The position numbers were made by a program, and so were the translations under genes. A stretch of DNA of 64,000 bases from Xestospongia bergquistia (Eukaryota > Porifera > Demospongiae > Haplosclerida > Petrosiidae), in NCBI GenBank assembly GCA_963965975.1, contig OZ014420.1:1266001-1330000 (forward strand), in the 5' to 3' direction. How positions within the stretch are numbered: the first letter of the stretch is position 1; the number at the start of each line of letters is the position of its first letter. Below the pieces are notes generated by a model. It made no database searches, was not told where the DNA came from, and saw only the letters and a list, made by a program, of their open reading frames with translations. Shown in pieces: positions 17,661 to 29,253 of the stretch.

Positions 17661-19183
17661 ATGGAAGCCAAACATCGTTTAGTAAGTTATCAATACATTT
17701 AGATATCTTTTTAAACTATAATTTATTTGAAGATCCAAGAATGGCTGAAGGAAGTATTTGCTGATTCTCCAATACCTGACTATGAGGTAGATTTTGAGAC
17801 AATCAATACATTATATCTATTGGCTCAAAAATCAAAAGAAAGGGAACGACAAGTCAATATTGTGATTAAAGAGTTTGAACAGAAAGCACTAGATTATGAT
17901 ACAGAAGGTTGAAATAAACCAATGGCTTAATGCTTTGTTAACTGTATCTACTTATATAGTCAATAGAATGGATTCTTTTTTGAAATGGGTGGGTATTTCA
18001 TTGAAAGACCTCCCAACTCTAACACAGAGACACATTGAAACGTTAGCAGAGGCTGCACTCGCTCTACAAGTAATGGACAGCTCACCATCAAGGTAATTGT
18101 TAGTCTAATCAGCATACTTCTTCCTAATATAATGTAAGCCTAAATTTGCAACTTCAAATCTGTAGAGTAGTAGCATTTGGTCTAAGTGTATAGTGTTCAT
18201 TGTATTGTTAGTCTTTCTCTAGGAATGAGTACTTTTCTACGCAAGGAAGCTGCCTTGAAAACAGAGTTGCACCAACTAACTCAGAAACTAACTGAAGTAG
18301 AGACAGCTATTGAAAAGGCTAAAAATGACAAGGACTACTTTACAAGGTGATTCTTGTACTAATAATTATATTCAATAAATAAAGTACCTCAAAATTCTGT
18401 CACCTGACTTGCTGTCCAATTAGATTCTCTCACATCTTATCTTTTGCTGTTAAACAGGCTTTCTCAAGAACTTACTTTAGAAGCTGAGACTGCCACTCAA
18501 ACTGGAGCTCAGAGAAAGAAAGAGGCAATCTTTCTTGAGCAAAAGTCACAACAATACAAGAAAGTGATTGTAAATCTGGAGGTGAGCTTAGCAAAATGTT
18601 GTCATATTTTAATTGGTTGATATGTCTTTTCATATGCAGGCAGAACTAACTAAGAATGGTTTCAATCGAGATATTCAGCACCAAACATTACTACAGTGTT
18701 ATGAAGTAAGTTGTACATGTCATATGTAATTGGTTTGTTTAATAAAGGCCCAAAGAGTAGCCTTAAATGAATTTCAACTCTTTTATCTCAGTATAATTGT
18801 TGTACCATCTTAATGTTCAGCTGTAGACTGTCTTTGATTCCAGTAACTACACATTGTATCTTTCCTATATAGGAGATTCAATCATTGGAGAAACAACTAC
18901 AGCCTTTGAAAGTGCAATTAGAGCACTTTACAGATCTGCCTCCTGTAAGTGACCACTCAAATTTTCGGCCTCTTCAAAAGAAACTATCACTTATTATCAC
19001 TTCTCATTATTATCACTTCTGTCTATAGGATCTGGAATTAACTAGATTGAAGGTTGAAGAAGCTAGACAGGAATTGGTTAGTCCCTGTATACTAAATCTT
19101 TTTTAATGTATTTCCCTTCTGTTCAGGCCAAATTAGAAGGTGAACTATCTCAAAATATTGATCTTATTCATGTTGAAAAATAG
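17661..19183 (+). CDS. HAUS1: HAUS augmin-like complex subunit 1
   Basis: Nine small exons join in phase: 17661-17681, 17733-17907, 17960-18092, 18230-18346, 18458-18581, 18640-18705, 18873-18944, 19029-19076 and 19127-19183. They encode 270 residues, against 278 in human. After a 7-codon first exon come IQEWLKEVFADSPIPDYEV and LYLLAQKSKERERQVNIVI, which match the conserved HAUS1/CCDC5 N-terminus; the rest is coiled coil (TELHQLTQKLTEVETAIEKA, EIQSLEKQLQPLK, LTRLKVEEARQEL). HAUS1 is part of augmin, which recruits gamma-tubulin to spindle microtubules. The intron 17908-17959 is 52 nt and explains an apparent frame change. The acceptor of exon 4 (AATGAG|T) is the least certain junction. A second acceptor 7 nt upstream would break the frame. 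Confidence 0.9.
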
Positions 19184-19192
19184 CACATTTTA

Positions 19193-19198
19193 AATAAA
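19193..19198 (+). terminator. Possible HAUS1 polyadenylation signal AATAAA
   Basis: AATAAA lies 10 nt after the HAUS1 stop codon. The converging CCDC87 stop is 178 nt further right, which fits a very short 3' UTR. Assignment is by position only. Confidence 0.4.
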
Positions 19199-19376
19199 CT
19201 ATAGCATTACAATATCAATATTAGTCTCATTTCTAACTATCTGTTCCTTGCAAGGAAATAGGTAGTTAAGAATATGAGAGACTACTGTTACAATATCCTC
19301 ATTCACTGAATGTTTTATTGGAAATTGATTAATAAAGTTATTGACTTCTTACACCATATACCTGTAGTTCAATGGA

Positions 19377-22300
19377 TCAGCTATCATTTAAGAGTTGAAT
19401 AGCTGGTTGGAGAACTGTTTGACGTCGTTTCTGATGCAAAAAGTAGAGGATTTCTGTACGATCCATACTCATTTTCTCCAAATAATTACGTCCCTATTAA
19501 TAGAAATTGCAAAAAGTAAAATGATACTGCCATTTTTGTGACACTATAATGGACCACTATAATGCACCACTATAATGGACCTCTTATAATGAACCTTAAA
19601 AATACACTGTTTCTATTTAGAATTAACATTAGGTGCTTTGTGGTATGTGTGTCACTTTTCTCTGTACTAAAAAATAGTGTTTGATGTTTGTTGTCTACAT
19701 CATGAATGTACTATGATTATAACAGTTACAATGGATATGTAATCTGAGTCATGTGAGGTCATGTACCTTGTATGTCAAGATATTTCCATATTTGGATAGT
19801 GCTTTCGCTAATATAATTACTTGGTTGTCACATTTGTTAATTTCCTGAAATTAATGAGAATAGAGTTTGAGATAATGCTTGATTGGTTTGCCTTATGTAA
19901 TGACGTTCTAGTTTTTGCTTCTCTTAATCTTGAGATTGATGAAGGAGCTATAGTAGACAGAGAGAAGGAGGAGTATGAGAAGATTAGTGGAAAATTAATG
20001 TCAAAATATATTATAGATGTGGGTTAGTATATAAACTATGAGATGTACTATATAAACTACTGTATAAACAACTAACATTTACAAAAATGTCTTGTTGGAT
20101 CCGAGGCATGTTCTTCAAATGATTCCAATCTTTTTAGCACTTTTTCTCTTTCTTCTATTGCTTCACAACATTGTTCCCACAATTCTAGTACCTGTGGATT
20201 AAATAACTTATGAAAGAAACAACAGTTTAATACACACCCACGCAATCATATCACTATATATATATATATAACCACGTGGTGCTACTGATAGTTTGTTCAG
20301 ACGAGAAATATGAAGTTGCTTTGGGTTTTCTTTGTTGCTTTCTTATTGTTTAATATCTATCTATTTGGATATGTCCAAAGTGCTGCGATAAAAAGGTGTT
20401 CTGAATCTGAAATTGATAACGCAAACTCGTCAGCCTGCCAGGCGTCATTGGAGGTAATGAGAGACATTCTGACGGGGAAAAGTATAAACAATACAGCTAT
20501 TTCAGATTGTTGCGATGTTTTCATTCTTGGACAAAGAACTGGAATTTATTGGTTGTATGGAGTTGGCGAAGAGCGTGTTCTCTGCGACATGCAGTCTGCA
20601 AAAGGAGGATGGATTGTTTTTGGTAGACGATTTAGAATATCTAACAACGAATTTCTCAGGTCTTGGAGTGAGTATGTGCAAGGATTTGGTGTTCTTACGC
20701 AAGAATTCTGGCTAGGTTTAAACAATTTACATCGTTTGACGTCCTCACCAGAAGGTGCAGAGCTTCGTATTGAGCTAAATGATGGATATCGTTGGGCACA
20801 ATATGATAATTTCAGAGTAGCTGGACCAGAAACCAATTACACTCTATACATATCTGGTTATCATGGCAACCTAGTAAACAATTTTCGCTATCACAATGGA
20901 TCCCCATTTTCGACCGAAGACCACAACAGTGGGACCACTACATGTCCAATAACCTCAAAAGTTGGATGGTGGTACATGCCATACCAATGGCGGTGTTATG
21001 CATTCATGCCATTTGGTAGTGATGTCGAATGGCACAATAATTATATATATCAAGAATTTGGTTCAGCTGAGATGAAGCTAAGAATCAAGCGATATCCATG
21101 TCTTTGATGTAACAGTAATGATGTAAAATGTTTTCAGTTTCATTATTCATCTCTTATATTATTTTATGTGTATATATACATTTAATTATTTTACAACATC
21201 AATTAGTTAACCATTTTCTCCTTGTATCTGACATAATATTGTTTAGTGTGTTTTTGTTAAATGACCACCTTTGTATACTTGTTAAACAACGTGATCAATT
21301 GTCCTCTTTAATCTTAATTTTAATATTAATAATCCAGGGGGTGAAGTGGCTATTGTACAGCACAGGATGTGAATATTCAGTTAATAGTTAGGTTAAAATT
21401 TAGGGTCTAGGGTTTATACTATTAATTTCTCATTGTAGTATACATAAATTCCTGTACCATACAAATAGCCACTATCATTTTTTTTACCTTTGGTATATGA
21501 AAAGAGAACTCTGGATGGCTATATTGAATGGCTATAGCAATCCTTTCCTCTTGAGACACTTGGAGTCTTTGCCATACACCTTCTAGTCGCATCTGTAATG
21601 AAAAATAAGTGACTAGTTGAACACTTGTACTAATACTCACTTGAATCACTGAAGGATCCTCTCCAGCAACAATGTCTGCAATAAAAAATAATGGCTCTTA
21701 GTTTAGCTTTTATTCCAATACCTTCATTTGTTGCTTCTTCAGGATCTTTACCTAACCCTCCTATCGCTACTGTATTGATATTCCACAATCCAGGAGTGAA
21801 AGACGTCTTCTGCTGCAAGAGTTCTAGTCTCCTCTTTTCTTTAGCTCTACAATTCAAAAGTCCACCACTATTTACAATTGTAACTTTCTCACAGTAGTTG
21901 CTCATTTAATTCTTTAAGTCTTTGTTTCTTATCTTTCTCATGTTGTTCATCTTCTGAGTCACTTCCACTAGAATCATACATGTGATAGACAACACCTAAA
22001 TAGTCAGAACCCTAAACAAAAGATAGACTTGAAATAAATACAATCTGAACAAGACGTTATGTTTTACCTTGCTGGCAATGAACTTAAGGTAGTCATCAGT
22101 TGATACCGTAGCTCTCCACCATTTGTTCCATCCTTTCTCTCTATTGCTCCCAGAGGTCCGAGTTTGAGACTCCGTCTTCTTGCCAGCTTCATCAACACTA
22201 AATCTAAAATAAAGAAAGACAAAGGATATCATAAATTATGAAGTTATACATCAATAGTGTTATTTGTAACTAACCCACTGAGCCATTCTCTTCGACTGCT

Positions 22301-25300
22301 GTTTTGCCAAGGAGGAAACCCTGCATGTGAAAGAACTTGATTAATGACTCTCCGGCTTTTTCGATGGCTAAGAGAACTTGAAGCATGAATTGAGGTCATA
22401 TTGACATTGTGATTGAGACATGGTTGCAATGCTGGGTCCTAGTGAATATCAAAGAATAATTATTTTAAGTGGTGAGGTAAAGATATTTTTTGGAAAGAGA
22501 CTATTTCAATCAGCTGCTTAATATTCCAGCTGATCCATGTGTTTGCTGGATTTATCATTGTACAATAAATTATTTAGCATAAGTGATCTTCATCCTAAAC
22601 TATTAATTAGCTTTGTAACAATAGGCCAATGTACAACATTAGTTGGATCATTTAAACAAGGATTACAATTTTTTTACAACATGGAACATGTCTAGAGATA
22701 GCAATCACCCTCTACAATGTACTATAGGAGGAGTTCTAGTACAACTTTCAGTCTTTCATACCTTCTCAAAACTCAAGTGGTCTTTAGAAAATGTTTGAGC
22801 TAATTCCTTGTAGATCTCAATGATATCTTGACCCTCCTTCAAGTTATCATCCAGCTGTTCTTGTGTTAGCTCATCAAGCTATATAATGGAGATAAGATCT
22901 TAAGAACATCAACTAATAGCATTAATGGAGATAAGATCTTAAGAACATCAACTAACAGCATAATGCAGTGCTTTTTCTTACACAGAGAAAACTCATGACA
23001 AAGGTCACCTCACATATTAAGACATGTACTCTTTACATAGTAGGTTCTAATAAGGACAATTAGTTAGATAGCATTTAGTACAACAATAAGTACTAAAGTA
23101 GGTACATTGTCTATGTAAATAGTTTCTCTAGCATAAACTGCATAATATGTGATGTACATGTAGTGTACTCACTTCTCCTGTTAATTCATTATATATTGTC
23201 GGGTATGGCTGTAATCTGAGAGAGAACAAAGGTGAACGATCACTGACACGAATATCTGATGCTCTGACAATATCCTAAAATACAAGTATATGTGTATGTG
23301 TAAAGTGGATGAAATAAATTACTTTATTTGGAAGTATCATAGTTAAAGTATCAGGCTGAGGCTCATTCCTCTTTGTTTGATATGGGTCTCTGTCTAGCAT
23401 TGTTAATTGTGACTCCTGAGTTTGAGTGAATGAGTGGTGAGTTTGTGATGGATTGGCTAATGTCTCTTGTGATAATGGAATTGGTGTAGAAGATTGTAAG
23501 TGAGGCGGCCATTTAACTTGAGACTCCTGTAATTTCTCCTCCATGATGACACTATCTTCATCAACATCTTTGTCAAAGACATAGTCTGTTTCATTCATAC
23601 TCTCTGAAGGCATTATTGTGTTACTACTTGTTACTGAATGAAACCCTTGAGATTCATTTAAATTACTGACTGTGTCTGAAGGTACACCAGCTGCAGAGCT
23701 CTTCAGTGAGGCAGATCTGTGAGAAAAAACAGACAATTGAGCCAAAGTAGGAGGAAACTGAATATACTTCAGAACTTACTCAAAACTAAACTGAGGTATG
23801 TCTAACATAGATGGTAGAGGAGGTGGTTCATCTGATGGTGCTTTCCAAGACACCTCCCTTAATGGATCCATTTTTGCTTGAGTAGTTTTCTCATCTTTAT
23901 CTGCAATCTCCTTTAATCGTTGCCGTTTCTTTAAACTGAGACCAGATATATGAGCCTATAATATTAAAGTTCAATTACTGAACATACATACATGTACTTA
24001 CTGCTAATAGAGGAGAGAACTCTTCAGAATCATCCTAATGAATAGAACATATGTAAGTCTCATGTACTCTATATATACTGATGACTGATATCTGATTTAT
24101 AATACATACCTCAGTCTTAGCAGCCATTGAATGTGTTTGTGTGATAATTTTTGGTTCAATCTTAGCTAGACTTTCAACATCTTCTCTTAACATTTCTTCA
24201 GTGTACTCTCCCATTCTAAATTGAGACAATGTATCCAAAAATAAGTAGCTAATGATTTACCTAATTGTAAAACCAGTTGATTCATCTAGTTCCTCAGGTT
24301 TTACCAGTTGTATTCCCTACCACAAGACACAAGATGACTATTTGTACCTGTAATGGCTACCAATACCTCAATAGCATCCACACTGAAAAGTCTAGTGAGA
24401 CCTAGAAATTTTCGCTTTCCCTCCTCTACTGTAAATAACAAAATGAACAAGTGGCTTCTTATAATGACACCAATCTCTCACCAGACTTTTGACTTTTTCC
24501 TTCAACTGGTTTCATGCCAAGCTCATGTAGAAGGTCTTCACCAGTTGAGAGCTGAGGTTGTGAAGTGGCTTTCTTAATCATCTATTATAATGCAGTCCAA
24601 GATTAATAAAGTGATATAGTGTGGTCCAACTAACATGAGTCTGACATTTTTGATCAGCACTATTAGACTGTATTGATGTGTTGTCTTCTTCTCTTGATGG
24701 TGAATTATCTACTTAAAAAACAGAATATAAAAATGACATACAATGTTTATATTGATGCTAATGATACCTTGTTTAGAAACAGTTGAAGTTTGACTACTGG
24801 CTATAGAAGACCTCATATCTTTTCTTTTTGTTATGTTAAGAAGACCTTTAGAATCAATCTAATGAGAAGGAAGTAGTATTGAACATTATATACTCTCATA
24901 CTGACCTTTTGTGAGTAGCCAGGTGGCAGTTTTAGCTTTGGTTGCTTTAAATTGATCTAATATTTGTTAAAACTCTAAACAGTTTTTGTAAAATGGCTAA
25001 ATATTACCTCATCAAATTGAGCAAAATCACATGGAACAGTTGAAGAGATGTTATCACGAGACTGAGCATGATATTGAGATGATATAGAGGTATTTCGAAG
25101 CTCAGCCAGTATTTCTCGTCTAATAGATGGTACATTAAGTCTATAGTAAAAACACATGACAGTTACTCCTTCATATTGCTATTAGAAACCTCTTATTAGC
25201 TTGAATAGTTAACTCTGCACGAAGACAACTCATCTGAGCCGATGGACTGAGGACTGACTCTGTGCTAAACTCTATCAGAAAACACCCAGGTAACATTACC

Positions 25301-26505
25301 TTACAATAACATGTACTTACCAGTTGCTTTAATTATATAACTATGAAACAATGATTCTAATACAGTAGCTACCTGGACAAAGATACGCCTACAAAGAAGG
25401 CATAGAATGATGTAAGTTAATATGTACCTGTGTAGTTCTTTGTTACTGGAAGGTGTCTGGAAGAGATATCAACATCAAAAAATAAAACATTACATACAAA
25501 TATAAATTATAACCTGTTAACTATGAATTCTATACTAACAGTAGTTAAAATATTTGTTCATGTTTAATAGGCTGGCTATTTGTATACATTAACAGTCCAT
25601 GTATATTTGTGTGCATGTACTAACCAAAAAAGGATCGTCTATTTGATATTGGATAATTGAAAACTGACTGGCCAATTCACCTATTAAAATTTGTGCCTAG
25701 TACAATGAAACAATATTATACAGTGAAGTAGTAGTCCCATCTTTCTTACAAATGATTGCTGATCCTCAACAGTGATGCCTTTTATATCCTGAATTGGCTG
25801 TAGTCGTGGCAACAATACTTCCAATAATTGTGAATAATTACATGGCACAGCTGTAATAACTTCCTATATGAAGATAAAAGTTTGTGCTAAGGATTGTGTC
25901 AAAGGCTACAACACTAAAACTTGATTAATTTATTATGTAATTTTAAAACAGCACAGTTTATTAGAAATCATGCACAAAGATCCTTCATATTCATCCCTAC
26001 TAGCTAGCCTATGTCCTCCTGGGCTGGTAGTAACTATATTACGTCATAAAGGCATGTGGTCAATAATAACAATGAATAATAAGATATATTACATTAACTA
26101 GTGTATCAAAAGAGTCCTTATATATGTACTTACATTTAATGGAATATGCTTGACTTGTGAGATACCATTCTTTATATCTGAATCTTCATTGTCAGTCGAG
26201 TCTAAATGCACTAATATAGATGTTATACTGTAATATTGCTGAACATACCATCATCTGAGTCAGTATCAAACAAGCTAGGTATATCTCCTGTTGGAAACAA
26301 GTAAGCACCACCAGCTGGTGCAGCCTGTGTTGTTTGAAAGTTAGAAAATGTAAAAGAGAAGGAAAAGTAGTTACATGATGGAGTTACTCGATATTAAATA
26401 CGTCAGATAAACACTGGTAAACAGCCCAAATGTTAAGAGTTAAAGAACAGAGAAACAAACCTGACTGTTAAATGCACTTGTTTCTGCAATTTGAACTGCC
26501 GCCAT
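19377..26505 (-). CDS. CCDC87: Coiled-coil domain-containing protein 87
   Basis: A gene of roughly 25 small exons, from MAAVQIAETSAFNSQ (exon 26461-26505) to LLNDS-stop (19377). The blocks match, in order, what I remember of vertebrate CCDC87: EFSTESVLSPSAQMSCLRAE (about 25.2 kb), IVRASDIRVSDRSPLF and YNELTGE (about 23.2 kb), EIYKELAQTFSKDHLSFEK (about 22.8 kb), RATVSTDDYLKFI (about 22.1 kb), SDYLGVVYHMYD (about 22.0 kb), LEGVWQRLQVSQEER (about 21.55 kb), EEREKVLKRLESFEEHASDP (about 20.15 kb) and GRNYLEKMSMDRTEILYFL (about 19.45 kb). CCDC87 is mostly known from sperm and ciliated cells; its biochemical role is unclear. One intron (19845-19891) uses a GC-AG pair. The intron 20192-21487 contains a fibrinogen-like gene on the other strand. 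A large serine-rich exon lies at about 23.3-23.7 kb. Most exon borders were not fixed individually. Confidence 0.82.
20255..20278 (+). promoter_or_regulatory. TATA-like run and CACGTG E-box upstream of the fibrinogen-like gene
   Basis: A (TA)n run at 20255-20270 is followed by the palindrome CCACGTGG (E-box CACGTG at 20273-20278), 32 nt before the ATG at 20310. The spacing would put a TATA-directed start only about 10-25 nt before the ATG. Such a short leader is unusual, so another start upstream is possible. Confidence 0.45.
20310..21107 (+). CDS. Secreted fibrinogen-related (FReD) protein, intronless and nested
   Basis: A single 265-codon frame. Residues 1-25 form a signal peptide (MKLLWVFFVAFLLFNIYLFG). 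A short cysteine-containing segment follows (CSESEID, SSACQASLEVM, SDCCDVF). A fibrinogen C-terminal globular domain fills about 78-263: CDMQSAKGGWIVFGRRF, WSEYVQGFG, EFWLGLNNLHRLT, ELRIELNDG, FRYHNGSPFSTEDHNSGTT, GWWYMPYQWRCYAF and EMKLRIKRY. Family members are ficolins, tachylectins, FREPs and angiopoietins; the class fits an extracellular lectin or ligand. The calcium/acetyl-binding region is atypical: DHNSG replaces the usual DxD-rich loop. The WRC cysteine is kept. There is no collagen or long coiled-coil region. The gene lies inside a CCDC87 intron on the opposite strand. Confidence 0.9.
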   Translation: MKLLWVFFVAFLLFNIYLFGYVQSAAIKRCSESEIDNANSSACQASLEVMRDILTGKSINNTAISDCCDVFILGQRTGIYWLYGVGEERVLCDMQSAKGGWIVFGRRFRISNNEFLRSWSEYVQGFGVLTQEFWLGLNNLHRLTSSPEGAELRIELNDGYRWAQYDNFRVAGPETNYTLYISGYHGNLVNNFRYHNGSPFSTEDHNSGTTTCPITSKVGWWYMPYQWRCYAFMPFGSDVEWHNNYIYQEFGSAEMKLRIKRYPCL

Positions 26506-26678
26506 TTTTCTGATTGCGAGCTCCGCCCCTCAAGTAAATTTTAGGGTGGTTAAAATTAATTTTAAAATTTTTTGAAAATTAATAATTATAAGAGGGGCTG
26601 ATTTGCTATACTGTACTATTAATGATAATGTGATATAGTTCTGTGTGCATATTGCATGTCTGTAAAACTAATCATTAG

Positions 26679-28778
26679 TTATTTCACTTTTTCCAACAAT
26701 GTTGGATGATTCTCTAGGACCACTTTCAACAATCTTTCAATGTATCCGTGAAGCCTGCTTTGACTTTCTTTGATACAATCATACTCTGTACTCTTGGCTT
26801 TCATCTCAACTTCATAACGTACTAACTGTGACTCCATCAATTGACATTTCATTTTCATCTCTACCAACCCCTCTTTAGTCTCCCCATGATGACTCTTCTC
26901 ATTATTGTAAAGACTCTTTAATTGTATCTCTGACTTCTTGACATCAATGAGCATTTTACGAGCTTCAGTCACATCACTAAGCCTCTTGTTACAATGACTT
27001 TGACTCTCCTTCAACTGTATTGACAGCTGTTCAATCTCTTGTTTGTATGTCTCAGCCATGTCCTCCAATTCTTGATGCCTGCTTAAAGCTTTAGAAAGCT
27101 CTTCTTTTATGCTCTCTGTCTTCATTATAAAGCTCTCAGCAGTATTGGAAGCAATGCTATCTCCCGAGTACACCATCTTGAGTTTCTCAAGCTCAGCATT
27201 TGTCTCTAGCTCTCTCTGTTCAAGCTCGTTTTTTAGCTTTTTCTGAATAATAACTTCAGATTGGGTCATTTCTACTTGCTTCTTTAGACCAGCCAATTCG
27301 ACCTCCATCCCATCAATAGTCTCCTTCATTTCGCTTACTTCAGCATTCAAATTTTTCTCACGTTGTTCAGACTCAGTTAGCAACGTCTGTAGACAATCAA
27401 TTTTGTTTTCTGCAGACAGGCACTTTTCCTTGAGGTGATGCACTTCTTCAAGAGCTTGGTCAGCTGCATTTTGTAAATCTGTGTTAGCTTTAAGAAGAGA
27501 TTCTTGACCTTCACTTATACTTGAGCTTTTCACTTGTTCTACAAGTGACTTGTTCTCACTCTCCAAAGCATGGAATTTACTCTCAAATGACAGCTTCTCG
27601 GATGAGTATTTTTCTTTAACATCCTGAAGTGCTTGATCACTTTGGTTACATTGGCTTTGTAATAAATGTATTTGCTTGTACAGATCACAAAATTCTTCTA
27701 CTTGAAAAGCAGGATTCACTGCCTCGTAAGAAGATATTTCAAGCTTCTCTTCAAGACTTTTGACTTTTTCCTGAGCATCATACAATTCAATTTTTGCTTT
27801 CTTAGAGATCTCTTTCAATTCTTCATATTGGCTTGTCAAATCCATCATTTCACTGATACGACCGCTTTCCAATTTCTCTGCTTCTACCAATTTAGCTTGT
27901 AAACCAGCATTGATCTCCTTCTCCTTTTGCAATTCAGCATTTTTCAACTCGGTAATCTCCTTAATATGGGCATTTTTTAACTCCTCAACTTCCTCTAGTT
28001 TTGCTTGTAAAGACACATTCGCTTCCTTCTCCTTCTGCAACTGTTTGATAATTGTATTTTTCTCGTCATTTAGATTTATAATCTCCTTGGTACGGGCATT
28101 ACTCAACTCCTCAATATCTTTCACTTTAGCAAGCAAACCTCTACTTGTCTCTTTTTCTTTCTGTAACTCATTGACAGCATCGTTTTTCTTGGCATTCAAT
28201 TTCTTCAATTTAGCTTGTAGATAGGTATTTTCATCTTTCTCTAAATCCAATTCCTCCATTGCAGCATTTTTCTCCGTATTCAATTCTTTAACTCGAGTAT
28301 TTACATATCTCTCCAGCTCATTAAACTCGGCCAGTACAGCACGCTTAGTCGTTTCTCTCTCGATGGTCATTTTTTCAATAGTAGCATCTTTCTTTTTTAT
28401 TTCTTGACCAAGTCGCTCCTCTGAATCATTAAGCTGGTCTCGTAAATCATCAATCACACCTACAAGCTTTTCATTCTCCTCTTTAGCTTCTGCTAGTTGC
28501 TGATGGTAGTCTTCTGTAGCCTCCTCCTCTTGTCTCACGGAATCATCGTCTTGAGAGACCGTTTCCGTCTGGGTAGGAGTGTTAAAAATTTGATTGTACA
28601 CTCGTCGACCGAGAACAAATCCCAATGGCAGAATTGCAGGCATCAAGGACAATACTATGTCAGCTCCAACGCAAATATCTATGGCTCCACCAACACTTTC
28701 TGTCGCAGAAAGCATAAAATTAGTTAGAGTTCCTCCACCGACCCAATTGGGTTGGTTTTGAAGAATATTATAACTCAT
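26679..28778 (-). CDS. Membrane-anchored coiled-coil protein with Rab11-FIP-like C-terminus (copy 1)
   Basis: Intronless, 699 residues from the ATG at 28778 (MSYNILQNQPNWVGGG); the frame stays open upstream, but this ATG is conserved in copy 2. A hydrophobic segment at about residues 33-57 (CVGADIVLSLMPAILPLGFV) is followed by GRRVYNQ, suggesting one N-terminal membrane anchor with the rest in the cytosol. From about residue 80 to the end the protein is a nearly continuous heptad coiled coil. The last 25 residues include RLHGYIERLLKVVLENHP and then TLLEKVK. This fits the Rab11-FIP Rab-binding consensus Y-[IL]-[DE]-x-L-L-x-x-[IV]-[ML]-E-x-x-P-x-[IL]-L, so a membrane-bound Rab11-type effector or tether is inferred. 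It is paralogous to the next gene and related at the C-terminus to the third. Confidence 0.75.
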   Translation of the reverse strand: MSYNILQNQPNWVGGGTLTNFMLSATESVGGAIDICVGADIVLSLMPAILPLGFVLGRRVYNQIFNTPTQTETVSQDDDSVRQEEEATEDYHQQLAEAKEENEKLVGVIDDLRDQLNDSEERLGQEIKKKDATIEKMTIERETTKRAVLAEFNELERYVNTRVKELNTEKNAAMEELDLEKDENTYLQAKLKKLNAKKNDAVNELQKEKETSRGLLAKVKDIEELSNARTKEIINLNDEKNTIIKQLQKEKEANVSLQAKLEEVEELKNAHIKEITELKNAELQKEKEINAGLQAKLVEAEKLESGRISEMMDLTSQYEELKEISKKAKIELYDAQEKVKSLEEKLEISSYEAVNPAFQVEEFCDLYKQIHLLQSQCNQSDQALQDVKEKYSSEKLSFESKFHALESENKSLVEQVKSSSISEGQESLLKANTDLQNAADQALEEVHHLKEKCLSAENKIDCLQTLLTESEQREKNLNAEVSEMKETIDGMEVELAGLKKQVEMTQSEVIIQKKLKNELEQRELETNAELEKLKMVYSGDSIASNTAESFIMKTESIKEELSKALSRHQELEDMAETYKQEIEQLSIQLKESQSHCNKRLSDVTEARKMLIDVKKSEIQLKSLYNNEKSHHGETKEGLVEMKMKCQLMESQLVRYEVEMKAKSTEYDCIKESQSRLHGYIERLLKVVLENHPTLLEKVK

Positions 28779-29253
28779 AATAGTTACAACAATCAGATAA
28801 ATTTCTCTCTTCAAGATTCTAACGTTTCGCAAAATGACAGCTAGTACAATGACTCTATGGTAATGCGTTTCGCGTTCGCGTACGCGGACTCGTATTTTGG
28901 CGTTGCTCGGAAACAAATTTAATTTTGAAAGATACACAGCTAAGACATTTATTCATAAACTTCTCACAGTCTAGAAAATATGACTGCTTCTTTAATTTGT
29001 AATTATAATTGTTAAATATTGCCAATCTACCTGCCCAGCCCGGCATCATGCAGCGACAGGATCAGCATGAATAGCATTGAACCAAGCTATCATGTAGATT
29101 ATATACCAGAACATCTAGTGAATTAAAATTAATTATTTTTTAACATTGTATAATTAAATAAGATTAGTACTGATAAGTAAGGGAAGTAAATGATTTACAT
29201 GTGTGTACAATTTACAATACTGTTAATTAGTTCTGTGTGTACATGTATAATAG
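28779..29253. other. Intergenic: promoter of copy 1, shared with copy 2
   Basis: Upstream of copy 1, the stretch about 28800-28930 matches the stretch about 30490-30612 upstream of copy 2. Shared pieces include aacgtttcg/gacgtttc, a gcgtacgcg-like CpG palindrome, ttttg(g/a)cgttgc and attttgaaa. The CpG density is high for this AT-rich window. The rest, 28935-29253, has no recognisable feature. Confidence 0.6.

Noticed and set aside
17896..17959. Apparent frameshift in HAUS1
   Set aside because: A 52-nt intron (17908-17959) restores phase and the family alignment.
19821..20027. 68-codon plus-strand frame
   Set aside because: It is antisense to CCDC87 exons that match the family on the minus strand.
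28779..28937. N-terminal extension of the first coiled-coil gene
   Set aside because: The extra codons are basic and low-complexity, overlap the CpG promoter block, and the in-frame ATG at 28778 is conserved in copy 2.
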